From: Owenia fusiformis | Taxonomy: Eukaryota > Annelida > Polychaeta > Sabellida > Oweniidae | Assembly (NCBI GenBank): GCA_903813345.2 | Contig: CAIIXF020000008.1 | Location: 2,615,341 to 2,679,340 of the forward strand | Reading direction: 5' to 3' | DNA length: 64,000 nucleotides | Made by a program: the position numbers and the translations under genes | In this document: positions 25,401 through 36,400 of the stretch, piece by piece | Layout: each line of letters opens with the position of its first letter | Position numbering within the stretch: position 1 is the first letter of the stretch | The notes under the pieces: generated by a model | The model's database searches: none | What the model was told of the DNA's origin: nothing | Seen by the model: only the letters and a program-made list of their open reading frames with translations

Positions 25401-27344
25401 ACCAGCACAAGTGCTGCCATCTACCTATCCATTCATCAGTTTAGCACCTAATAAGGTCAGTACTCATGGTAAAGCTTTTGTACCTTGTCTATGGTAAAAA
25501 TAAACCAAACAGAAATGTTAACTTGACACGATTGGTAATGCCCACCTTGAAGGGTGTAGGGATAAAGGGAAGGGTCTGGATAACACTTATATAAAATATT
25601 TAAAGTGTCTAATAATGATAATGAACATATTACAATGTTACACAACATAAGTAGATGCTAATTAAATGTCAATTGTTGTTAGTATAATATGTATTTTTCA
25701 TTTCATGCTGCAACAAGTACACACGTACTAAAAAGTGCCACACCCACTTTTCCCTAAAAGCAGCTATGTGTGACTATATTTGATAAATATTATTGATTTA
25801 TAGGATCATTATGAACACTTTTCGGTGTTTTAATGTTAAAATAAACATATTGATACAATTTTTGACAAAGTAGCAGCCATAAAATCCAAACAGATTTTGA
25901 AATATTTCACTTTGAGAACAAAGGGACACATTTGGGAGGGGGTCAAATTGAGAATATCTGGAGATATAAATACTGTTTCTATGGTAACCATATAAGTTAG
26001 AGATTGGAAATTTCTGGCACTTATTAATCATAACATGCCCTACCCAATATAAAACAATGGATATTTGACATGCATTAGTATTCTTTTTATTGGGTGGTAT
26101 TAAAGTACCCCCATGGTTTTTTGGGGGTAGGGGTATAAATTGGTCTGAGGGCCGTCTGCCACCCCTATAGAAAGTCCAACTACCCAGAAAGTGTCTAGTA
26201 TCATTATACAGATGGTTTGAAATAGGTTGGAATGTGTAACCTTTCATGTAAGGAAGGAGTTACAATTATCAGAGTGGGCCGTAGTCTATAGTACAATTAG
26301 CACCAAGAATACATTTTTAGAAACTTCATTTGAATAGCATTTCAGACACGCTAGTCCCACAACAGAATTATGCAAACATAATAACATTTTTTGTAGGTAT
26401 TATTTACTCACGGTTGTTGTTTGGTTGTTCTGTTGTATAACCGCTAACAAGGACACATCCCAATATAGCACTAAATGTAAATGAATAATTTTAAAAATCA
26501 GAGAAACTTTTAGAAGACAATGATATTTTGCCAAATCCACATGTTAATATCTCAATACCAGTGCTCATCCTCAAATATCATAACCTCATAACATATATAA
26601 GGGTTATGTACTGGGAGGTTTTGGATATGGGGTTTATACAGAGGGAGATATGCATATCTACCTGAGGGCATATCTCCCTGAGGGACCGTAGGGACCGAAG
26701 GTGGATGTGCATATCTCACGAGGGATGAACCCAATATCCAAACCGACCGTACATAACTGCTTTATCCTATACCAAGTAGAGTTTTCTAATTTTCTTTCAA
26801 TTTTTTCACTTTTTTATTTTTTCAATTTTTTCACATTTTTTTCAATTTTTTCAATTTTTTTTAATTTTTATTTCATTTTTTATTTTTTTCATATTTTTTC
26901 ATTTTTTCAATTTTTCCTATTTTTCATTTTTTACGAAGCGGGAAGATATGCCCTGGAGCGGGAGATATGGAGGTTCAGGATATGGAAACCTCAAAATCAG
27001 GATACGGGATATATCGTACCAACTTATCTCCCTAAAACTCTACTTGGCATAGGATAAAGGTTCATATGTTTTAAAATATACAAAATGCAGAGGCGCGGAT
27101 GAGGCAAAACTTAATAGGCGAGGCTAATTTACGCTACTAAAATAAAGGATATATATCACTACCTTTGGACCTCATTTTAACAGTTTTGGATGAAAAAGTC
27201 TGAAAATACATTACTTTTGAATTTCAAAAGACAATTGCCTCGCCTTATATTATAATGTCTTTTGACGTGTCATGGATTGTTTCAAAATGAAATATATAAA
27301 AACTGTCACTCCTCTTACCTGAGTACCAGAATCAACTTCATCAT
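19410..27344 (-). CDS. Secreted six-cysteine protein B (four exons), paralogue of A
   Basis: Exons on the minus strand: 27344-27319 (ATGATG start), 26470-26412, 20004-19839 and 19611-19410 (TAA). Lengths are 26 (23 from the second ATG), 59, 166 and 202 nt, against 23, 59, 163 and 202 in gene A, with the same phases. The product begins MMKLILVLSAILGCVLVSG, then an Arg/Gln-rich stretch and the same six-cysteine domain (PPCLRG, LKTCVG, LDVCQF, MSCIIK, TGCPVK, MFCDGP). Differences from A are mostly single substitutions plus one extra codon in the Gln/Arg stretch. Intron 2 has grown to about 6.4 kb through two transposons, one of which ends six bases from the exon-3 acceptor. The reading frame is intact, but correct splicing is in doubt. 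Function is unknown. Confidence 0.75.
20011..21041. mobile_element. TTAA-target DNA element with repeated GGAGCGTTTC motifs
   Basis: Flanked by an exact TTAAA duplication (20006-20010, 21042-21046). Unit A has the empty site (GCTTAAAAGT). Inverted ends start CAAGGTGT and CACGGTGT and continue CCCAAACGCTCTTACATGCA for about 50 bp. Some seven copies of GGAGCGTTTC or its complement are spread over both ends and the middle. TTAA targets point to piggyBac or Kolobok-like enzymes. A possible small exon pair (ATG at 20089, donor after 20118, acceptor before 20513) is weak. Confidence 0.8.
21290..21990 (+). repeat. Left arm of the 5-kb inverted element
   Basis: Begins AACCTTCCTTACATGAAAGG and ends near GTTATCCTGACCCTTCCCT. 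It contains a 149-codon open frame (21307-21756) that is matched in the right arm. The near-identity of the arms suggests recent insertion or gene conversion between them. Confidence 0.8.
22900..24590. mobile_element. Nested foldback element with GGGCAGATATA motifs
   Basis: The left end (22901-23020) reads TTTGTCCCATACTTGGACAT ... TTTTCATCAGTGGGCAGATA. The right end (24450-24580) is its reverse complement with ~80% match by eye. Further in, TAGAGATTATCCTATATGAG (about 24367) pairs with its inverse near 23445. Multiple GAGGGCAGATATA / TATCTGCCCGC hairpins occur. There is no coding content. It sits in the centre of the 5-kb element. Confidence 0.65.
25560..26260 (-). repeat. Right arm of the 5-kb inverted element
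   Basis: Reverse complement of the left arm with scattered substitutions. The frame at 26247-25798 (minus) matches the left-arm frame at most positions. Confidence 0.8.
26598..27058. mobile_element. Double palindromic insertion with polypyrimidine core
   Basis: Absent from unit A (empty site ACATATAGGTTCATATG near 12433). Two side-by-side palindromes: 26603-26758, whose ends GGGTTATGTACTGGGAGG and GTTATGTACGGTCGG pair, and 26761-27058, whose ends TTTATCCTATACCAAGTAG and CTACTTGGCATAGGATAAA pair. The second encloses ~160 bases of TTTTTCAATTTTTTC-like polypyrimidine (26775-26935). GAGGGAGATATGCATATCT hairpins resemble those in 22900-24590, so the two are probably related. Confidence 0.7.
27075..27290. 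repeat. Degraded copy of the 8236-8560 dispersed repeat
   Basis: Shares GATGAGGCAAAACTT, TAGGCGAGGC and AATTGCCTCGCC with the repeat near Dicer. It lies in intron 1 of six-cysteine gene B and is missing from unit A. Confidence 0.5.
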
Positions 27345-27405
27345 ATCTGCAGTCTTTGAATCGTCTAGTTTGATCCAACTTTTTATGATTTGAGTTGTTT
27401 GCGGG

Positions 27406-27417
27406 TGATATTTATAT
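27406..27417 (-). promoter_or_regulatory. TATA box of six-cysteine gene B
   Basis: The minus strand reads CCAATATAAATATCA, identical in its core to the box in front of gene A and at a similar distance from the start codon. Confidence 0.55.
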
Positions 27418-28552
27418 TGGCATTAGGAAATCAAGAAAGATTAGCATTTTACAAGTGTAACAAATTGCCAATTTATAAAATCATATTTAATTGCTTTATT
27501 TCCTTTTCTCTAAGTAAATGAGAAATATTGGTCTGTCGTCTGGTTCATTTTGGGCATTAGTTTGTCATTTAATAGACACAATTGTAAAATTTTTTAGGTT
27601 AAAACCTGGCACACTGAAAAACTTCGAGGGTACAATAAACAATATACAATCATAAAGCTATTTACTGTAAACATTTTTGACAGTATATCCGAATCGTTTA
27701 TTTATTTATCATTGAATCTGTCTAATAGCTATTTTACAAAGTAATACATCATTACCAATTACTATATTTTCAGTATTCTGATGAAAACATTTTGCAGGAT
27801 AGCCCAATTATTAGAAGCCTTCGTTAAAATATGTAATAAGCCATAATGGAATGACAATCATTAATGTAGGAAGTTCGCACTTTTTGTAATAACTTCGTAT
27901 TGGATCATAATAGGCTTCCGACGAATTAAATGTGCCGATTCATTCTGAGTTAAAAATTAATTTTGTGAAATCCCCCCCCCCCTTCTCCCATTCTATGCTA
28001 AAAAATCAGGGATGAATAAAAAACACATTCAACTAAAAGATATGAAAGATATATGGACAGCAGCAGACAGACAGCAGCTTTGGAGATTGGTGACTTTTAA
28101 AAAATTTCTTTTGTGCTGATGCGAATGCTAGAAAACCATTGATTACTTACTGCTCAAGTCATCACGAAATCAAAAAACCTTCTATAAAACCAATCTAAAT
28201 ATTGGACACAGATTTATCAACTTCTCATTTTTATTATCAGGATACTGTGACAGTATAATTACTGTTCTCAGCATATTTCCGATATCATCAAAGAAAATAT
28301 AACTTTTCAATGTCAAAAATGTTATTTTGTAAAAATGACCACAGGTAACAGGCTTCTCGCACATAGAGGCCACTGTGGTCCATTCATTGTTTAAGTATTT
28401 AAGTATTTAAGTGCATATGGACTGATTATCATTCTTCAAAGGTGTTCCTTCAAACTTTGCACAAGATGCGTAGCAACATGTGCTAAGTTGAGGAAACAAC
28501 GATCGAGTGGAATGAATCAGTCACAATGCATTGAGTATCGGCAGTGATTGGG

Positions 28553-29919
28553 GGGGGTTTACGAAAAAGACCGACCCCACTGACCACCGACCGGTCGGTG
28601 TTTTCCACTGGTAGCCTCAAAACAGGGTTTGAAGAAAATGTGTAAAAGACCGACCATATCATGTAAAAGACCGAACATATTTGTAGCCTTAAAATATTAA
28701 TAATTTGATTTTGAATGTCAATCGTTGGACTAGGCAACGTTTTACCGATTTTGTACCTTGCAACGAATGGCAAGCAAACAAATTGGGCATGACCGTCTCC
28801 TCTCGATTAATTGTCCTGCCTTAGGTCCTAACCTATCATTAACCAACCTATCGTTTCTTTTTATGAAATTTAAACCTGCACATCGCTCCAAAACGCAATC
28901 TTGGGTTGTTTCGGGGTGAACTATTATAGAATGATGAACAAATGGTGCAAATCGTGTGTATAAATACTTACGATGAATGTGTCATTTCAAAGATTGTTCA
29001 TCGAATTACTTCGATTGGTGACGACGATATGATTTTGGAAAGGTTTCTAAATTAAGAACGTGACGTCACTTCCGAATTATAGCATAAAACCTAAGTCTCG
29101 TTTAATTACTCCGAAAAATCATAATACATCGGTTGCATTGCGGTAGAATGCTCGCTCAGTACGCAGGAGGCCTGGGAATCCCGCACAAACCTTTTTTTTA
29201 ATTTTTTTAACTAAATGATTGTTCTTTGATATTATGCAGGAAAAAACAATTTTTATTTACATAAACTTTATATTAGAGCTTGAAAATGTAAAAACAATAT
29301 ATGTCAACATATTGCATTTTGGAGCGATGTGCAGGTTTAACAATTTCGAAACAAAAATGATTTGTTATCGTCATAGCCTACTGAATACTGAACAAGATAT
29401 AATGCTACATGCGTTCTCTTATCGGGATTAAAAGTGACTTACCATTTCAGGACACCATTAGAAAGCTTTTTTTGTCATATCAAATGTAGTTTTTACCAGT
29501 TTACGTTTAACAACTGAGAAATCAAACATAACGTTACGACGTCAACATCGACGATGTTTGTGTGTTTTTGTTATTGCGTTTCATATGAATGAACTTAATG
29601 CAATGTTACGTGCGTTTTTTTCCAAAGTGACTAACCAGGATGAAATTGGTCTTCTAACAACTGAAACATCACTTAAAAATATGACATTACACACCACGAC
29701 GATGTAACGTTTTCATCGTGATTTAATTATACGTTTTTAAATCACGACCTAGTAAAGGTACTATAGTCATTGGATTCCCAGTTTTAGTTTTACTTCTAAT
29801 TTTGCATTTTTTCATCTTTATGTAAAAGACCGTCAGCCGACCACCGACCACATGTACCCAACTGTGGAGAGTGACTGGTCGGTGGTCGGTGGTCGGCGGT
29901 CGGTGTTTTTCGTAAACCC
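28553..29919. mobile_element. GGGTTTACG element with 9-bp target duplication (Mutator-like?)
   Basis: Ends GGGTTTACGAAAAAGACCG and, reversed, GGGTTTACGAAAAACACCG. Flanks are GTGATTGGG and GTGATTCGG (9 bp, one mismatch), and the matching unit A site GTGATTGGGCC is empty near 18268. GGTCGGTGGTCGGTGG repeats lie inside both ends. The middle has its own inverted pair around CACATCGCTCCAAAA (28873, 29316). No transposase is seen. A shorter relative is at 47055-47990. The 9-bp duplication suggests Mutator-like elements. Confidence 0.75.
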
Positions 29920-30433
29920 GTGATTCGGCCTAAGTTCTTTTCACACAAGTTGCAAAATATTTTATACAATATCACTTAAAAGATACGAATTGAGTTAAAA
30001 ACATAATTATTTTCAAGACCTGCATAAGCACTTGGCTTGCTGTTCCCCATGATACTTTACTCAATTGTGAAACTGATCAGTTTATCGGTTTCATTAGTTT
30101 CACTAGAATCTAAAAATGACCTTGTGTGCATTAGACGATTAGTAAATTGTATATATGACATGTTCTGTGTTAGGATTGGACACATATTGCCTAGATATGT
30201 GTGAAATATTTTTTTAGCTTTGAGTTTATTGCCTCGCACTTCATGAATATATTTATTTTATCTGTCACGACTGTTTGACTTCATATTATCTATGATGTTA
30301 CGAAGAACATTAAAATGAGGGTACCGATCACAGTGCTGGTTATTATAGGCAATGTAAACCACACCGACCTTCTTTAGATATACATATAACAAAGCAGTTG
30401 TAACAACTAGAGAGACAAATTGGATTTATAAAA

Positions 30434-33400
30434 ATGGCACGAATACCTATACTGTTCTTGCGAGGAAGCTACTATGAATGTGGTTTCCAAAAGGTGAGCT
30501 GATAAATCATATATAATGGGTGTTTAATATATCCCATGACACATGGGACACTATTTCAGCAGAAAACACATTTCACACTTTCATTGACGATTTTGAAGCA
30601 GTTTTATCCATTCAACAGTTAAGGGGCATGTTACCTACACAAACGGTTAGAGGGGGGCAAAGTTGGCCATTGTGACCCGGAATCTGGGACACAACCCATC
30701 ACAACATCATTGTCACTTATTTATCAAAATATGTGATTTTATGGTTCTACACTCACACCCGGTGATCGTGAAAATGGGACGGAGGGGGGGGGGAGCAAGC
30801 AATTTCTGGTAGAAAAATGAACAAATCTGCAAAAATTATTTTTTTAAGAAAAGGTTTATGATTTAATTGCTAAATGAATAGGCGCACGGTATGGTAAAAT
30901 ATGTCGCGTATTCTACGAATTTTTTTTAGCCGATTCTCTTCTTAGGTATAAGATCTATTAAAAAGGCGCAACGCCACCAACGTGCAAAAGTCAACGTTTT
31001 TGCTTTAAATCAAGCATCAACGGTCTACACAACCTGCAATAAATATTTGTAAGTGACATTATCATCATAAAATTTGGGTTGTGTTGCGTTGTATTGCGCT
31101 ACCGTGACTGACCAATCTCACAATTAAGACCATTCTTGTATGTTTTATTCAGTGTATGTTTAAATGCAAATCGATTGCTAACTACAGGGTGGTCCAAAAT
31201 TTATCGTTTAGCAATTAAATCATAAACCTTTTATTGAAAAAATAATTTTTGCAGATTTGTTCATTTTTCTACCAGAAATTGCTTGCTCCCCCCCTCCGTC
31301 CCATTTTCACGATCACCGGGTGTGACACTGCATCAAAACTGCCTAGACACCACAACCTGGTAACCAGACTTTAGAATTTTCAAATAATTATATTTGTAAT
31401 TCGATCGATGTAAATTGTACAAAATATGAACAACAACCTGCAAGGCAGAACAGATAGACAATTTCTTACTTACAGGGCGAATTCTTCAAGAGTGAAATTC
31501 AAACTTACTATGAAGAGCAAGAGCCGAAAATGTCTGCTATGTTAGAATTCTATCATTCCGACAAGGGACGAGATTTCTGCGAGAGTATGATGAAAGCTGC
31601 GCGTGAAAAATACCCGCAATATGTTGATGAAAATAAAGGTATTGCCGATGGAGCAGGTATCCCTGAAGAAAAGGTAAATATTTGAATCACTGATACTCAT
31701 AATGTGTATCTTGGTCGCTCCAAAACAGCAACTCCACGGAGTAGCAAATCCCACTGAACAAAACAGATTTTGATAATTAGTGGCATTCTTCTTGATCAGA
31801 GCATACCAGCATTTAGAATTTGAACCAAAACCATCCACTGGTATTTGAGTCATTAAAGATTATGTTTTTCTGAAAATGGTGGCTATTTTGAAATTCCACT
31901 AGTGTTCAGGTGCCATCTTAAAAGTTTCTTCTTGAGCAGAGGACCTTTGTTCCCTGGCATCAACATATCCAATTTGAACCAAATCTGTAAATTGGCATTT
32001 CAGTTATCAAAGATTAAATGGCGGCCATTTTGAAATTCAACCGCCATCTTGAAAATTCTCTCTCTCGGGGCATCAGGTATAGAATTTGAACCAAATCTGT
32101 TCACTGGTATTTTAATTCTCAAAGATTACGTTAATTTACGAAAAATGGCGACCATTTTGAAATTCAACTGCCATCTTTAAAATTCCACCTCGAACAAAGC
32201 TACTGTGTCCCTCATTCAGCATATACAATTTGGACCAAATGCGTTCACTTGTATTCTAGTTATCAATTATTATTTGAGATATCAAATATTACATTTGAAA
32301 CTCTCTTCTTGAGCAAAACTCCTTCCAAGGCATGTACAATTTGAACCAAATCCGTTTACATATATGAAAGATGACATTTATTTATCATCCTATTTTTGAA
32401 CTCAATCCGTCAATCAGTATTTGAGTTAATCGCCCGGACACATGGACGGACGGAGAGAAGGACGGCTTTTCTATATCCCTCTCGAACTTCGTTTAAGAAT
32501 GCTTTTTTCAGCTGTAATATAACTCGTGCTAAAAAGTTACATTGAGAAAATTATTCAACGAAACTTTCAAGAAAAGTACATGGTCTTAGCCTCAAAGACG
32601 AGTATAATATCAAAGCATAAAAAACGGAAGATCTGAACAAGGCAAATCGTCTAGGCAATAATGTGTAAATAAAAATTGAAAGGGTTTGTGTAAAAAACCG
32701 GGTGACTGGGTACTTAACGTTCCTAGCAGGGTTAGGAATTTTTTTTATTTATAACCTTGGATCTGGACGATACATGTACGTTATTTTCGACGTCACGTTT
32801 TGAGGTTATTTCACATCGTAAGAACGTTTTGACAACGTTAACTTTTAACGTTATAATAACGTCGGCAATGAACCGATTTAGTGAGAACATATTGATGTCT
32901 TTGTAACGTTTCCTTGACTCACAAATATTTTGAAGCCATTTCCACAATGTTGAAATTTCAACCATCCATCGACGTTTTGCTGAATATTTAAATAACGTCA
33001 GATCAATACGGTCCATGGACGTCATTATTGACGTCACGTTTTGAGGTTATTTCAAATCGAAAAAACGTTTCGACAACGTTAAATTTAAAAATGAACCGAC
33101 TTAGTGAGAACACAAAGTTTTTGTCATGTTTTTTTCCACCAACAAATATTTGGATATTAAAGCCTGTTTTGACAACGTTGAATTTTAACGTTTGAGTTAC
33201 GTCACATATGGACCAAATTAGTAAAAAATCAAACGTTCCTGTTTGTTATGTTTTCCACACTAAGAACTTTACGGACTCGTTACACCAACGTTCTTTTTAT
33301 ACCATCAACAGATGTCTCATGTTTACCTTGCCTCGATGTGTAAAGAACGAAAATGTGCAACGTCTTCTAGGAACTTATATGCTACTTATGAGCAACGTGA

Positions 33401-36400
33401 CATGGACGTCACTGTTTGCTGGATCGATTATTTTAAAAAGTAATCTGTCACGTATAGGGTAAAAATATCGAACAGCAGTGCACTCGGTAGGCTAAGTCTG
33501 TCAAGTCAATTCGCTCCTATATATCGGGGGAAATGTGGAAATTTGAAAGTTGGTAACCCTGCTAGGAACGTTAGGTACCTGGTCGATACCCGGTCACCCG
33601 GTTTTTTACACAAACCCAAACTAATATACGCATACTCGTATCACGGACTTCACAGGTCCGTGCTCGTATGCAGTATATATAAAAATTACAGGCCATTATG
33701 ACACTTCTGTGGAGCCAAATTGATGATGCACTTGGCTTCGCGGAGAAAGAGATTTTTGCGGCATATGGGAAAAGCATAGCTGCTCAGGGATGTTCAGATA
33801 TATTCGTCAATAACGACAAAGAGGTAATTAGTTATATCATATGTTGCAGTAATGCTTCAGAGGATGTTAATTTTGTATCAACTTCGATCCCTTTGTAACC
33901 AATTCAATTCAGAAGTTGTTAATGTAAGGTGCGCATAGTGTGGACAAATGTACGAATTAGAATGTATTACATATGTAAGTAGTACGCGAACATTTGCGAA
34001 CAAGATAGTTTAGATATTCAGCCCACATTAATACACTGTAGAAAATCATTGGCCACAACAACGACTGGGTTTCCAGTATGAAATCATGCATCCAATTAGC
34101 CTACTATGCAGAGTACACTCTGCCAAATGGAGATGTAGTGCCGCCACAAAAATTATTAACAATAGGAGACCATCCAGGTAACCATTTATGATTTATAGCG
34201 TAATAGTCCCCGATCTGATTTCCAAAAGGGCTCTAGAAAAGGGGTTTTGTTGTCCGGTACTTTCCCACATAAAATGATTGCACCGTTTGAAAGAACAGAC
34301 TTCCCTCTTAAAGAAAACACCTCTTCTATTGATGTAAACAGGGGCAAAAGGCATCAAAACGGGGTTAGACAAGGTGGCATTCTGAAGTCTCACTTTCTTG
34401 TCATCACGATTCCAGGTAAACCATTAGACGGATTTACTTCAAATTTTCACACATGTTACATGGTAAGAAGTTCTAGAGCTGATGAACTTTGCGGCGGCCA
34501 TCTTGCATTCTGGCGGCCATCTTTGAATTTTTTTCAGATAAATATTGTCATCGCGATTCCACAAAAAACACATAACAGATGTACTTCAAATGTTCACACA
34601 TGTAACATGGTAAAAAGTCCTAGACCTCATTATTTTTTCGGTAACCATCTTGCATTCTGGCAGCCATCTTGGAAGTTTAAAGATAAATCTTGTCATCACG
34701 ATTTCAGGAAAACCAAACGGATTTACTTCAAATTTTCACACATATTACATGGTAAGAATTTCTAGAGCTAATTAACCTTTCGGTGGCCATCTTGCATTCT
34801 GGCGGCCATCTTGGAAGTTTTTTGGATAAATCTCGTCATAGTGATTCCAGGAAATCCACTTTACTGATTTTCTTGAAACTTTTACACATGTTACAAGGAA
34901 GGTTACATGCTACCTTTTATATTGATATAAACAGGGGCAAAAGGCAGTAAAGTGGGGTTACACAAGTTGGTATTCTAAGGAGAATGTTATCTATTTTTCT
35001 GTATTTTAAACTACATAATTTGACATAAATGCATATTTGGTGTATGATATCATGTTTTATATTGATAGAAACATGGGCAAGAGGCGCTACAATGGGGTAA
35101 ACATGGTGATATTCTAAAATACATATTTTTACTCTGCTTCTGTACTTTATACCACTTAAATGCATTTTGTGTATGACATCGATCGATTGATTGAAGAATA
35201 AATAACTACATTTCATCAAAAAGAAAAAAGATTATTGAAAATGTCATTATTGCACAGTGATTTTTGAGAGCGAAATGTATGCTAAATTGGCCTTGATCTG
35301 AGTATATAACGGAATTAAAGCTCTTTTAAACATAAATGTAAATGTGTGGAAAACCTTTCACTGTGCATCATGTCAACGAAATGTTCTTCATGCAGTTGAA
35401 TTATCTTCTGGACAGGTGATCACACAGAAGGAGAGACCTGCGTATCATATCCTTACTAAATATAAACAAAAATGACAAATGAGAAAGGAAAAAAGTGTAA
35501 AGCAACCTAGTGGGAAAAGCAAAAATCAAACCTGAATATCCCAAGACAATAATCTAATATGGGAATAAACAGCATCCACACCGTTCAATGACCAATTCCT
35601 CATCAACGACCACAACTCCGAGGGACATTCCATTCATACTGAAGTCATTAAAATACATGTTGAAGAAAAATTGAAAATAATGATATCCAATACTCATAAG
35701 ATCAAAATCTTGTCATCGTGATTCCAAGAAAACCACTTTACAGATTGTCCTCAAATTTTTACACTTTACATGGTAAGATGTTCTTTAACTGATTAACTTT
35801 TCGGCCATCTTGCTTTCTGGGACATCAAGTCCATACTGCTACGTTTTAGGCAGATCTTGTTCACCATGTGCTTTGTTTACTTTGTTTTTGTAACAATTCT
35901 AGAACTTCTTAGCATGCAACATGTGTAAAAATGTCAAGAAAATCAGTTAAGTGGTTTTCCTGGAATCGCAATTACAAGATTTATTTAAAATCGTTCAAGA
36001 TGGCTGCAAGAATGCAAAATGGCTACTTAAAAGTTGATCAGCTGTAGAACTTCATACCATGTTACATGTGTGAAAATTTGTAGCAAATTATTAATTAATC
36101 TGTTAAGTGGTTTTCCTGGAATCGCGATGACACGATTTATCTAGAAACTTCCAAGATGGTCGCCAGAATGCGAGATGGCCACCAGAAAGTTAACAAGCTC
36201 TATAACTTCTTACCATGTAACATGTGTAAAAATTTGAAGTAAAACTGTTGAGTGGTTTTCCTGGAATCGCCATTACAAGATTTATCTAAAAACTTCCAAG
36301 ATGGCCACCAGAATGCAAGATGGCCACTGAAAAGTTGATCAGCTGTAGTATTGTATTGTATTTTGTTTACCACCAATGAAGGTGAGCAATACCTCTTGGG

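Larger units (their letters stand above)
21256..26288. mobile_element. 5-kb element with ~0.7-kb terminal inverted repeats
   Basis: Inserted in intron 2 of six-cysteine gene B. Unit A has the empty site ACATGTAGTGCGATTAGCAC near 12114. Outer ends read TAGACT...AGTCTA with TAG on both sides, so the target duplication is 3-5 bp. The arms (about 21290-21990 and 25560-26260) are nearly identical in inverted orientation. The centre holds a second, nested inverted structure (22900-24590) and otherwise AT-rich DNA. No transposase is recognisable. Superfamily is undecided. Confidence 0.8.
18346..29998. repeat. Tandem segmental duplication, unit B
   Basis: Second copy of the unit described at 10281-18345, in the same orientation and directly abutting it. 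It keeps the satellite pair, the four-exon secreted-protein gene and the distal flank, including about 28000-28550, which matches about 17690-18280. It is longer because of private insertions at 20011-21041, 21256-26288, 26598-27058, about 27075-27290 and 28553-29919. Confidence 0.85.

Noticed and set aside
26701-27057. 118-codon ORF rich in Phe and Ser
   Set aside because: Translation of the TTTTTCAATTTTTTC polypyrimidine tract inside a palindromic insertion.
32732-33037. 101-codon minus ORF
   Set aside because: Lies in the AACGTT-rich repeats of a MITE; the second repeat does not keep the frame.
34247-34765. 172-codon plus-strand ORF
   Set aside because: It runs through satellite units of the foldback element; the right arm carries a shorter frame only over the terminal block. 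No protein features.
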